IMG/VR virus record: IMGVR_UViG_3300044681_000518
Span: 1-38,652 of that record
Reading direction: 5' to 3' (one strand)
Origin: a virus
Length of the DNA: 38,652 bases
The notes beneath the pieces are model-generated. The model ran no database searches. It saw only the letters and a program-made list of their open reading frames with translations, and was not told the DNA's origin. The position numbers and the translations under genes are program-made. Positions 26,983 to 34,633 of the stretch are shown piece after piece. The number at the start of each line of letters is the position of its first letter. The first letter of the stretch is position 1.

Positions 26983-27974
26983 TTAAAGGTCAACACTTTT
27001 TATTATATCTAACATTCATCATGTTCGTGACGGGTATCCTTAAAGACAAAGGGTACCTGTCCGACGTGTTTCGTTGGATAGCGAGAAATGTAAAGTCAAA
27101 GAAAATGGTAGTCTTCTTTGTATCCTTATTCGGGGGAGTACTACCCATACCAGGTCGTGTTGCACTATCGGCGAGTATGTTGAATTCAATAGCGCCTGTA
27201 GATAGAAAGAAAAGAAAGACGTTTGGTATAATTGATTACTTAGCTACACATCACTATTACCTATGGTCACCACTTGAGAAAACAGTAATCATACCCATGG
27301 CGGTGATTGGATTCACCTACAAGGAGTTTATGACCCTCGTGTGGCCACTACTTCTTATTAGTGTTCTTTATATTGGGTATTATATTATGACACTAAAGGA
27401 TGATGAGATTGATTTGGAAATAACTGAAGAACCGACAGATTGGAGAAACATTGTATTTGTTGTGATCCCGTTCTTAACCACAATCTTAGTATCGTGTTTT
27501 ACCGATTATTATTTCCTCACATTCTTAACCTTTACAATATACCTAACCCATTACTCAAGTAGTTGGAAGAAGTTATATGATTATGTAAACGGTGAGTTAT
27601 TACTCGTTGTTGCGGGAGTAATCATCTTAGGTAACATTGCGGGTTATTACTATGAGGATATCGAAACATATATAAAAAGTTATACTGAACCCGAACATAT
27701 TATTGTTGTGTCAGTACTCGGATTTCTGTCCTCATTCTTATTGGGATCATCCGCAAAATATGCGAGTATTGTTAGTTTACTAACAGTTGTATTTGGTGTG
27801 GAATACTTCGTTCTATTCTTTACTTTAGAATATTCGGGATATTTAATATCACCATCACATAAATGTCTACCAATTGGACAGAAGTATTTTCACACGGGGT
27901 TTTTAACCTATTTGAAAGCACTTATAATTTGGATTGGATTTATGATCACTTATGCTTTAATAACGATCATTTAG
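26970..27974 (+). CDS. Polytopic inner-membrane permease, resembles DUF401 / ion-transporter superfamily
   Basis: This 334-aa protein has about 8-9 hydrophobic segments: near 9-24, 44-60, 92-125 (probably two), 157-190, 211-229, 244-262, 263-285 and 310-333. The re-entrant-looking GGVLPIPGRVALSASM (about 54-69) and the SGYLISPSHKCLPI segment near the C-terminus match what I know of DUF401 permeases (usually about 400 aa), related to citrate/gluconate-type transporters. Between them THHYYLWSPLEKTVIIP fits the conserved loop. It starts 13 bases inside the outer-membrane gene, so the two should be translationally coupled. Together they could form a route across both membranes for an anion or organic acid. 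The substrate cannot be inferred, and the family match is by eye. Confidence 0.65.
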   Translation: MEILIKGQHFLLYLTFIMFVTGILKDKGYLSDVFRWIARNVKSKKMVVFFVSLFGGVLPIPGRVALSASMLNSIAPVDRKKRKTFGIIDYLATHHYYLWSPLEKTVIIPMAVIGFTYKEFMTLVWPLLLISVLYIGYYIMTLKDDEIDLEITEEPTDWRNIVFVVIPFLTTILVSCFTDYYFLTFLTFTIYLTHYSSSWKKLYDYVNGELLLVVAGVIILGNIAGYYYEDIETYIKSYTEPEHIIVVSVLGFLSSFLLGSSAKYASIVSLLTVVFGVEYFVLFFTLEYSGYLISPSHKCLPIGQKYFHTGFLTYLKALIIWIGFMITYALITII

Positions 27975-27976
27975 AC

Positions 27977-28007
27977 TTGACAATTAAATAAATAATAATT
28001 ATATTTT
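27977..28007 (+). promoter_or_regulatory. Bacteroidetes-type promoter, TTG-N20-TATATTTT
   Basis: TTG (27977-27979) begins three bases after the permease stop. TATATTTT (28000-28007) follows after exactly 20 bases, and the ATG of the next gene is 17 bases further, after an A-rich leader typical of Bacteroidetes starts. It has the same geometry as five other elements in the window. Confidence 0.55.
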
Positions 28008-28024
28008 TAAAAAAACAGAAAAGA

Positions 28025-28471
28025 ATGACAACGAATTTAACTATTGACGAAATCTTACAACTCGAAGCCGAGATCAACGGGTTTACCACACCTCAGGGTC
28101 ATCAGGTTTACGAGGGTTTTAGTAAACAACCATTATCTATTCTTTTGAAATACGAACTTTCAGAATTCTCTAAGAAATTAAGAGAAGAAAGAGAGACCGT
28201 AGAAGGGTTAAGAAATGAATTGATCACGAAGTACGGCACGGAGCAGGAAGATGGATCAATTCAGATTAGCCCGACCATCGAAGAGACAAAAGGTAAAAAG
28301 ACTGAGACAGTTGAGAATCCTAAGTATACAAAATTCATCGAGGAATATGGAAGTCTCCTTAACAAGAAGATTGAATTAGATCATCCCGTAATCACCAAAG
28401 ATGATTTAAAAGATGCCGGTAAAACTAAGGATCAGTACAACATCTTATTTAGATTAGTGAGTAAGGATTAA
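28025..28471 (+). CDS. Small acidic helical protein (148 aa), unidentified
   Basis: The product is acidic and mostly helical: LSEFSKKLREERETVEGLRN (about 45-64), then a beta-like insert (EEDGSIQISPTIEE type) and ENPKYTKFIEEYGSLLNKKI (about 106-125). The pattern of two helices around a GSIQISP hairpin resembles small phage assembly proteins (I recall DUF1617, unverified). It has its own host-type promoter. Its TAA at 28469-28471 overlaps by 4 bases the stop codon of the convergent glycosyltransferase gene on the other strand, so no terminator separates the two converging transcripts. The function is unknown. Confidence 0.7.
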   Translation: MTTNLTIDEILQLEAEINGFTTPQGHQVYEGFSKQPLSILLKYELSEFSKKLREERETVEGLRNELITKYGTEQEDGSIQISPTIEETKGKKTETVENPKYTKFIEEYGSLLNKKIELDHPVITKDDLKDAGKTKDQYNILFRLVSKD

Positions 28472-29565
28472 ACCTTATTCCTAATCTCGATTAACAAATT
28501 TCCGATTTGATATTCCCCTACATCGTAGTGTGGAATTGACAATCGGATTTTGTTTATTGTATATATGTCCTCGTCAGTTATAGGTGATGTCTCATACACC
28601 ATGACATCAACCACATCGGTTAGGATGAATTTAGATCTTAAATCGTAGTTGGTATTTACCTGTTCATTTTTAATATACTCCTCAGGTATCCTCCCCAAAT
28701 CAATCTTATTGAAGTAGGGTTCTAAATTATAGAGTCTACTATCACTTCGAGTGGTAAGTCCCATCATAAAGGTTTTAAACCTGAAGATGTCGTCCTCCCA
28801 ATACCTCATCTCATTGAACACAGGGATTGTGGTACCCCATTTTCTGATGAAGTTTCTAATGTTGTTGTGTTCACTAAGTCTACTTTCTTCAGACCTAAGA
28901 ACTCTACTAGTTTTTGAAACGAAATGATATACAACCGCACATTCGGTGGTCATCAGTTTATATCCCTTAAGTTTAGCACGTATTAAAAAGTCATCGTCCT
29001 CACAAAAGAAAGGGTCGAAAGAAAATCCATCAAATAAACCAATATCAAAAAACGAAGATCTCATACCCGAAATAAAGAAGGTACCGCCTTCAACCATCGT
29101 TTTATTTTGTTTAACTTTTTCTACATATTGGTTAAACAAAACATAATTAAAATCAAAGAAGTTTGAACCTAAATCAAGGATAACCTTACCAGGTCTTTTA
29201 TGTCCCTTAAAAATCGGAGGTTCAATTGTGGTATATGTAACCATTGTCTTTTCATCGATCAATTCTGAGAGATTCTCGAGAAAGTTCTCCCCTATGATCA
29301 TATCATTATGAATCAACACTAATTTCTCAGTATCAACCAATTTAATCGCTGCGTTGTAATTGTCTGAAAAGGTTAGTTTATCATCGTCGTGGATGTAGGA
29401 AAGGTAATCATCATCCAATGACTCTAACCATTCTAATGTACCATCATTAGAACCACCACTACTTATTACGAATGGTGCTTCGGGATAGATATCACGAATT
29501 CTTTTATAACAATCTTTGGTGTAATCTAAGTTATTGTACACCGCTAACACTAATGATATATCCAT
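28468..29565 (-). CDS. Glycosyltransferase family 2 (GT-A)
   Basis: A 365-aa GT-A enzyme, last gene of the minus-strand sugar operon. The N-terminus SLVLAVYNNLDYTKDCYKRI and SSGGSNDGTLEWL form the nucleotide-sugar-binding half. LIHNDMIIG (about 93-101) holds the Asp equivalent to the DxD motif. FFCEDDDFLIRAKLKGYKL (about 193-211) is the ED-type catalytic-base region of family 2 enzymes. About 130 residues follow of unclear role. Its ATG shares one base with the stop of the upstream gene (TAATG). The lack of membrane segments suggests a cytoplasmic enzyme using a soluble or peripheral acceptor. Donor and acceptor are unknown. Confidence 0.85.
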   Translation of the reverse strand: MDISLVLAVYNNLDYTKDCYKRIRDIYPEAPFVISSGGSNDGTLEWLESLDDDYLSYIHDDDKLTFSDNYNAAIKLVDTEKLVLIHNDMIIGENFLENLSELIDEKTMVTYTTIEPPIFKGHKRPGKVILDLGSNFFDFNYVLFNQYVEKVKQNKTMVEGGTFFISGMRSSFFDIGLFDGFSFDPFFCEDDDFLIRAKLKGYKLMTTECAVVYHFVSKTSRVLRSEESRLSEHNNIRNFIRKWGTTIPVFNEMRYWEDDIFRFKTFMMGLTTRSDSRLYNLEPYFNKIDLGRIPEEYIKNEQVNTNYDLRSKFILTDVVDVMVYETSPITDEDIYTINKIRLSIPHYDVGEYQIGNLLIEIRNKV

Positions 29566-30200
29566 TACCTATTTCTTTGTAATTCTTCGTAAAGGTTGTT
29601 CTGTTTCTCCTGTCTATCAATTGTCTTCGGATGATGAAGTGCGTATGCCTCATCAGGAGGTAAATCAGTGTAGGTGTTATATCCAATTAAACGTTCGTGT
29701 ACCTTACCATACCACTTAATTTTTTCGTTCTTCTTCCAAATCCTTGTTTGATAGTCGGGAAAATTCACCCAACCTCTTTTATCCACATTCCATCTCCACT
29801 TATTGATATGTTCTTCTGTTAAACCTTCAACAGTGTTTACTCGAGAAACCAAAAATACCTCATTTTTTGGGTTGTGTTTTAAAATCTCAGGTAGTGATGT
29901 TATTAAGTTGACATGTGGTAATTCGTCCGCATCTAATTGAAAGATGTAATCACCACTACAATAATTGGTTAATTGGTTTTTCCAATCCGCAAAGTCACCC
30001 TCAAAGTAACCTCTCCATGTTTGGATGTTAGGATATTTATTGAACTTAATCAACCAATCAATAACCTCTTTGTCACCATTTCTTTGATCAAATAGAATGA
30101 CAATTTCATCTTGAGGTCTCTTGTTTTCTTTTAAAAACAAAAGTAGTTTCTGTATCTCTACAAACTCATTACATACCGTTATAGCATAACTTATTTTCAT
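29565..30200 (-). CDS. Glycosyltransferase family 2-like (GT-A), compact
   Basis: This 211-aa protein is a short GT-A enzyme. It begins ISYAITVCNEFVEIQKLL, has ILFDQRNGDKEVIDWL and DFADWKNQLTNYC segments, and carries the DxD motif in FQLDADELP (about 91-99). RGWVNFPDYQTRIWKK and KVHERLIG follow, as in lipopolysaccharide-type GT2 proteins that act near SPS/WaaE-like folds. It overlaps the epimerase gene by 4 bases (ATGA), and its stop overlaps the start of the next glycosyltransferase. No signal peptide is seen. It is likely one step of building an oligosaccharide with its four operon partners. Confidence 0.82.
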   Translation of the reverse strand: MKISYAITVCNEFVEIQKLLLFLKENKRPQDEIVILFDQRNGDKEVIDWLIKFNKYPNIQTWRGYFEGDFADWKNQLTNYCSGDYIFQLDADELPHVNLITSLPEILKHNPKNEVFLVSRVNTVEGLTEEHINKWRWNVDKRGWVNFPDYQTRIWKKNEKIKWYGKVHERLIGYNTYTDLPPDEAYALHHPKTIDRQEKQNNLYEELQRNR

Positions 30201-31048
30201 AGACTAAGAATATACTCTTTTAATCTGTTTTGTGGTGACCAACCTAATCTATCCAAACTATCGTCATTTTCTCTTTTAGTAACTCTGTAATTACCTGATT
30301 GGTCGGGTACATTAACCTTATTAATATGTGGGAATCGTTCCTTAAAGAAACCAAATACCTCATTAATTGAGTAGTTGGTACCTGTACCCAATTCCCATGC
30401 GTCTTCATGTTTTTCGTTGGACATACCTACTCGATACAATCCATCAACAATGTCTATTACGTGAGTGAAATCTCTACGTTGTTCCCCATCACCGACAATG
30501 GTTATGTCTTCACCATCTCTCACTTGTTTTCTCCAAATACCGATGACTGCCGCCCACGTACCGTCAACCAACTCACCGGGTCCGTATACATTATAGAAAC
30601 GACAGATTTCCGCATTAAGGTTATAGACTTTACGATATAATTTAAAGATCTCTTCACCAATGTGTTTGTAACATGCATAAGGTGACTGATATGGGTCGTG
30701 CCATCTGGAAGATGAACCCGCATAGACAACTTTAATATTATGTGTTTTACAATAATCAGCAAGAATTTGAGTACAAACGGTATTAGATCTAAATGTTTCT
30801 TTAGGATTATTAAAGGATGGTTGGATCCTACTTAAAGCCGCGAGATGGTAACACAAATCTATCTTACCTATTTTAAGTCTTGGTAAAACTTCTAAATCAG
30901 CATAGTGATACTCACATCCATCAACCTCATATTCTTTGAGTCCTGTAGATAAATTATCAATAGAACACACTGTGTGTCCCTCTTCTAAAAGTCTTTTAAT
31001 TAGGTTACTACCTATGAATCCATTCCCCCCTGTTACTAATATTCTCAT
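30197..31048 (-). CDS. NAD-dependent nucleotide-sugar epimerase/dehydratase (extended SDR)
   Basis: This 283-aa enzyme has the SDR dinucleotide-binding motif TGGNGFIGSN (6-15), the acidic residue for NAD ribose in SIDNLSTG, YHLAALSR around 67-74, and the catalytic Tyr-Lys pair Y124-x3-K128 with preceding Ser in AGSSS. RFYNVYGPGE (about 147-156) is typical of UDP-sugar epimerases such as GalE and UDP-glucuronate 4-epimerases. It is somewhat shorter than these (about 310-340 aa). It probably supplies the activated sugar for the four glycosyltransferases of the operon. It overlaps both neighbours by 4 bases. Confidence 0.88.
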   Translation of the reverse strand: MRILVTGGNGFIGSNLIKRLLEEGHTVCSIDNLSTGLKEYEVDGCEYHYADLEVLPRLKIGKIDLCYHLAALSRIQPSFNNPKETFRSNTVCTQILADYCKTHNIKVVYAGSSSRWHDPYQSPYACYKHIGEEIFKLYRKVYNLNAEICRFYNVYGPGELVDGTWAAVIGIWRKQVRDGEDITIVGDGEQRRDFTHVIDIVDGLYRVGMSNEKHEDAWELGTGTNYSINEVFGFFKERFPHINKVNVPDQSGNYRVTKRENDDSLDRLGWSPQNRLKEYILSL

Positions 31049-32304
31049 TTTTCTAATTTGGTTAACTCAGGCAGGACAAGTTTGGTCTTTTTGGGTTTCT
31101 CGACTAATAGAGGTTCCAACAGTTTCCTGAACTTATCTGTTATTGTTTCTAGTGAGAAACTGTCTCTATTTTCTAGTCTTAACGATTCAGATCTCTCTAA
31201 AAAGTCTTCGTATTTTTCATTAACAATCTTTAAAACCTCAACGACTTCATTGTAATTGGCGGTGAACCATTTAGAGGAGGTGAGGATAAAATCGTCTGCC
31301 GCACTCTCATGAACTTGTGTTAGTTTACCACCTAATAGGACCGACTTATTCATTGGTAGGAAGTCTTTGTGTCCTGACCAATTAGATGCGATGATGGGTT
31401 TACCTGTCATGCTAAACTCTAATAACGGTCTACCAAATCCCTCACCTTTGGTTAAACTCACCATTGATTTAACTTTAGGGTGGTTGTACAAACCATTCAT
31501 CTCATCATCAGTTAATTGACCAAAGAGAAGATAGATGGGTGGTGGGTTATCATAACTTCTGGTTATTCGTTGGATTTTTTGTCTAAGGTATTCTCTTTGT
31601 TTAATCGAGAATGTTGCCGACGATGTTTTCAGAATTAGTGCGGGATTAGTCTCCACACCATTAAATGATTCACAGAAACATTTAATCAACATACCAACAT
31701 CCTTTCTATCCTGACCAACGTCACCCTTTAACCAATGACCCACAAACAGAAATGCAAAGTCCTCTTTAATGTCTAATTTAAAATTAGACTCGTTGTTGTT
31801 GTATATAGATAGATCCACACCTTCATGGAGTATTTCAATCGGGGTGGTTATTTTATGTTGTTTAATTAATTTACCGGTAACCCTATCATTTTCGTTATAA
31901 ACGGTTTGTAATAAAACATCACGTGAGAATGTAGATGTGGTTATAACCATATCCATCCTATTAATACCGTCTATCCACGATTTAGGTGCTGCGGTCGTCT
32001 CAATACCCGCCGTAACACCAATATTGAATTTACCTTTTCTTTGGAATTCATTGGGTACGGTCACTTCCATATAAATGTCGGGTGTCTCACTTAAACGAGT
32101 AACGATACTGTCCTCAATCCATTTGTGAAATAGATTACCCTCAACATCCAATGCGGTCATTGGTGTGTTACCCCATACAGAACTATCAATCATAATATTG
32201 AAGAGTTCCATGTCGTAAAGGGATTTTAAAAGATCTCTTGAGTGTGAACCATAACCACTTAAAGTTTTTACTGGTCCTCTAAATAATAGTGTTGGTTTAC
32301 TCAT
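31045..32304 (-). CDS. Glycosyltransferase family 4-like (GT-B)
   Basis: A 419-aa GT-B enzyme. The N-terminal domain starts with LLFRGPVKTLSGYGSHSRDL, a glycine-rich acceptor-side loop. The C-terminal donor domain has FLFVGHWLKGDVGQDRKDV and the signature GEGFGRPLLEFSMTGKPIIAS (about 285-305), where the first Glu corresponds to the E of the E-x7-E motif that binds the donor. The end is lysine-rich. The gene shares one base with the stop of the upstream GT-B gene (TAATG). It probably acts on the same glycan as its neighbours; sugar specificity cannot be read from the sequence. Confidence 0.85.
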   Translation of the reverse strand: MSKPTLLFRGPVKTLSGYGSHSRDLLKSLYDMELFNIMIDSSVWGNTPMTALDVEGNLFHKWIEDSIVTRLSETPDIYMEVTVPNEFQRKGKFNIGVTAGIETTAAPKSWIDGINRMDMVITTSTFSRDVLLQTVYNENDRVTGKLIKQHKITTPIEILHEGVDLSIYNNNESNFKLDIKEDFAFLFVGHWLKGDVGQDRKDVGMLIKCFCESFNGVETNPALILKTSSATFSIKQREYLRQKIQRITRSYDNPPPIYLLFGQLTDDEMNGLYNHPKVKSMVSLTKGEGFGRPLLEFSMTGKPIIASNWSGHKDFLPMNKSVLLGGKLTQVHESAADDFILTSSKWFTANYNEVVEVLKIVNEKYEDFLERSESLRLENRDSFSLETITDKFRKLLEPLLVEKPKKTKLVLPELTKLEK

Positions 32305-33683
32305 TATACTATTTTATATAAACTAAATTTATTCTTAGGTTTCCACTTTTTAAATGTGGTTTCAATACCTCCAATAATACTATCACACATAAGTTTACTT
32401 GAGAAATTCTTCTCAACGTATTCTCTACCTAATAGACCAACTCTCTTTCTTTCTTCTCTTCCCATTTCATACATTTCTTTGATCGCATCGACCACGTCAT
32501 AGTGATTGATTCTATCATCGAATATGTAAGGGGTACTAGGTGATCCATTTAAGGTGATTGATGCCGACCATACAGGTGCACACCATTTACCCCATGTTAA
32601 TTTCTCAGGTAGTTCTCTTTCATTATGTAAAGACCCTAATTTGATATAATCCTCAGGACCAATTAGTTTACCATTTGATTTAAACCCACACTGATCTTGT
32701 AAACCACCCGTCACATTTACAATGATCGGAGTACCTGACATAAGAGATTCTGCGGTGGTCAGACCAAACCCTTCGTTGTTGGCAATATTGATAGTACAAT
32801 CCACCATATTATAGATTCTATTCAACCTATCCTGTTCGAATTTGTCATTGGTAAACTTTACATCGTAATCAGGACATAACTCATTTACAACCGCCACTAA
32901 ATCAGTTCCATTCTTATCGATTGATGCTGTGTGCATTAATAGAAGACACTTCTCCGATTTTTCCTTTGGTAGGGTATCACAGAACATCTTATATGAATAG
33001 ATTACATCGGAGGGTTGTTTCCTTTTAATATTTCTATTGTTGTAGAAGAGTATAAAATCATATTCTTTATTACCGTGTATGAATTTCTTCATTTCCTCAT
33101 CTTCACCTTCTAAAGGTTTGAACGTTTCAGTGTTTATACCGTGAGGTACATAACCAATCTGCCAATCTTTAAGTGGTTGATGAGTCATTTCTCTGGTAGT
33201 TTTACCGACTCTATGCACAATTCCGAAAGTTTGTTTAGAGATACAACCTAACCAATCACATGACTCATAATAATCCCTATTATAGTGGGGGTCAGGTAGG
33301 TCATCCCATATATGGTAGTATAGGATTGGGACCTGTTGTCTTATCTCTTGTTCATTGTCATATAACCACTGCCAATAATGAGGGTCAGTAAAGTGAAGTA
33401 TAGCATCAGGTTTCTCCTTTTCAATAATCTGACGTAATCTAAAAATATCACCATAACCATTGTTAGGATATATTTTAACATTTGCATCCTTTACTCCGGT
33501 CTTAGTTCTTACATCATCATTTAAATCGACAATCTTCCCATATTCGGGGTGTTTTATAGCAGCACCTAACTGAACCCAATCATATTTGTGTACAGTACCT
33601 GTTACTATTTCTCTGGACATTGTTGCTACCCCCGATGTCATTCTCATATCATCAGAAAGTAGTAGTATCTTTTTTTTACCCAT
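32304..33683 (-). CDS. Glycosyltransferase family 4-like (GT-B)
   Basis: A 459-aa GT-B enzyme. It opens KKILLLSDDMRMTSGVATM, with the GV-type loop of GT4 enzymes. DAILHFTDPHYWQWLYD and ILYYHIWDDLP follow in the N-terminal domain. In the C-terminal domain FILFYNNRNIKRKQP marks the donor-domain entry, and NNEGFGLTTAESLMSGTPII (about 300-319) is the E-x7-E donor-binding signature. The two GT-B proteins of this operon are only distantly similar, so they probably add different residues. It is coupled to the RHH-like gene upstream by one shared base. Confidence 0.87.
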   Translation of the reverse strand: MGKKKILLLSDDMRMTSGVATMSREIVTGTVHKYDWVQLGAAIKHPEYGKIVDLNDDVRTKTGVKDANVKIYPNNGYGDIFRLRQIIEKEKPDAILHFTDPHYWQWLYDNEQEIRQQVPILYYHIWDDLPDPHYNRDYYESCDWLGCISKQTFGIVHRVGKTTREMTHQPLKDWQIGYVPHGINTETFKPLEGEDEEMKKFIHGNKEYDFILFYNNRNIKRKQPSDVIYSYKMFCDTLPKEKSEKCLLLMHTASIDKNGTDLVAVVNELCPDYDVKFTNDKFEQDRLNRIYNMVDCTINIANNEGFGLTTAESLMSGTPIIVNVTGGLQDQCGFKSNGKLIGPEDYIKLGSLHNERELPEKLTWGKWCAPVWSASITLNGSPSTPYIFDDRINHYDVVDAIKEMYEMGREERKRVGLLGREYVEKNFSSKLMCDSIIGGIETTFKKWKPKNKFSLYKIV

Positions 33684-33886
33684 TAGAATCTTGATCCGCT
33701 AACCGCTAGTACATCGTGGTTATCAATCAATTTCTTGAAATCATCGTTAGTGTTGTATAAGTCTAAAGACCTATTAACTAATTTTTGGAAGTTAATACCT
33801 TCGTTTTCTATTGTACTAATTTTGAACTGTTTGTAAGTATCCTCAATAACATTCACAGTGGTCAATTTAGTGTTTGCTTTCTTCAT
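33683..33886 (-). CDS. Small ribbon-helix-helix-like protein, first gene of the sugar operon
   Basis: A 67-aa protein with the size and pattern of ribbon-helix-helix DNA-binding proteins: a short strand (KLTTVNVIE), a first helix (DTYKQFKISTIE) and a second (NFQKLVNRSLDLY). This is a by-eye fold guess. As the first gene of a five-enzyme glycan operon it could be an autoregulator. A 7-bp inverted repeat just upstream would be a suitable operator. It overlaps the GT-B gene by one base. An alternative is an unrelated small phage protein. Confidence 0.6.
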   Translation of the reverse strand: MKKANTKLTTVNVIEDTYKQFKISTIENEGINFQKLVNRSLDLYNTNDDFKKLIDNHDVLAVSGSRF

Positions 33887-33891
33887 ACGTG

Positions 33892-33909
33892 TATATATTT
33901 CTATATATA
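33892..33909. promoter_or_regulatory. AT-rich inverted repeat ahead of the RHH-like gene (possible operator)
   Basis: TATATAT-TTCT-ATATATA is a perfect 7-bp inverted repeat centred about 15 bases upstream of the ATG of the small RHH-like gene, where a -10 box or operator would lie. No TTG-N20-TATNTTTT element is found here, so this operon uses another promoter type. The low complexity of the sequence limits the weight of the observation. Confidence 0.3.
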
Positions 33910-33921
33910 TTGTTTATAACT

Positions 33922-33951
33922 AAAAAAAGCCACTAAAAATTCTCTAGTGGC
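33922..33951 (-). terminator. Rho-independent terminator of the MGCGC gene
   Basis: On the minus strand GCCACTA and TAGTGGC form a 7-bp stem around a 9-base loop, followed by seven T. It lies 31 bases after the stop of the 44-aa gene and before the sugar-operon start, so it separates the small gene from the sugar operon. Confidence 0.75.
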
Positions 33952-33981
33952 AAGAATTAGTCCCAATTCTCGATTCGAGAA

Positions 33982-34116
33982 TCACGAATTTTTCACCTCT
34001 TCCACAGTAACCGTTACAGGACTACTTTGAGTAGTGTTGGTAGGTTGTGCGACCGCACTTACTTGTTGTGGTTGAGTTTGAGTTGTTTGATTGTTTTTTT
34101 TACATCCGCATCCCAT
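33982..34116 (-). CDS. Small MGCGC protein (44 aa)
   Basis: A 45-codon frame starts ATG at 34116 and stops at 33982-33984. The product begins MGCGCKKNNQTTQTQPQQ and ends VTVTVEEVKNS: two N-terminal cysteines in a CxC arrangement, then a low-complexity Gln/Thr/Ser/Pro tail. A properly placed terminator downstream supports expression. Very short MGCGCKK-type proteins are, as far as I recall, recurrent in marine T4-like phages and have no known role. CxC could bind a metal. A short hairpin (ATTCTCG/CGAGAAT, 33966-33982) overlaps its stop codon. Confidence 0.65.
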   Translation of the reverse strand: MGCGCKKNNQTTQTQPQQVSAVAQPTNTTQSSPVTVTVEEVKNS

Positions 34117-34141
34117 GATAGTAGCTTTTAATTATAATTAT

Positions 34142-34172
34142 TTGGTTTTTCAAAAAACCTTTAGTATGTTTG
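34142..34172 (+). promoter_or_regulatory. Bacteroidetes-type promoter, TTTG-N20-TATGTTTG (exact consensus)
   Basis: TTTG at 34141-34144 is followed after exactly 20 bases by TATGTTTG (34165-34172), which fits the TAnnTTTG consensus fully. The ATG of 34211 is 38 bases downstream. This is the best of the six copies. Confidence 0.65.
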
Positions 34173-34210
34173 TTAAAGTATAAAAAAATAAAACCTTAAA
34201 ATAAAGTCTT

Positions 34211-34585
34211 ATGTCTGAAAAAATTTATGTTCGAAAGTGTGAGAAGTACACAGTTTGGGAGGCATCCAAACCAATTGAGGTGGATGTTGAGAAACTTCGA
34301 GAGTGTGAACCACCCTATCAGGGAACTACCAACGAGGAACTGTTTGAGTATCTTAGAAATGAGGTATTCGGTAACTATGATTGGGCGGAAGTAAACGGGT
34401 CAGTATATGGTGAGGACGAAGCATACGAATTAACATTTGACGAGTCTCCCGAGATGGAACCATATTCAGATAGTAGGGAAAAATTTGCCGATGATTGGTA
34501 TGAACTTGGTATACCAAACGAAGAATATCGTAAAGTCGGACGATTTGAAAGTTACCACGACAGTATGGAACGAAACGATTGGTAA
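34211..34585 (+). CDS. Hypothetical acidic protein (124 aa)
   Basis: No family recognised. The protein is strongly acidic and rich in Tyr and Trp, with CEKYTVWEASKPIEVDVEKL near the N-terminus and AYELTFDESPEMEPYSD near residue 80. No signal peptide or membrane segment is present. It is preceded by the best-matching host-type promoter of the window, so early, strong expression is likely. Small acidic proteins in this position are often phage host-takeover factors or DNA mimics, but that is only a suggestion. Confidence 0.7.
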   Translation: MSEKIYVRKCEKYTVWEASKPIEVDVEKLRECEPPYQGTTNEELFEYLRNEVFGNYDWAEVNGSVYGEDEAYELTFDESPEMEPYSDSREKFADDWYELGIPNEEYRKVGRFESYHDSMERNDW

Positions 34586-34609
34586 GGTAAAATTTTACTA
34601 AAAATGAGA

Positions 34610-34616
34610 TATTTAT
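34610..34616 (+). promoter_or_regulatory. Possible TATTTAT late-promoter element
   Basis: TATTTAT ends 17 bases before the ATG at 34634, similar to the element ahead of the fibre gene. It resembles a T4-type late promoter core but is short and AT-rich, so the support is weak. Confidence 0.25.
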
Positions 34617-34633
34617 AGTAAAAACACATATAT

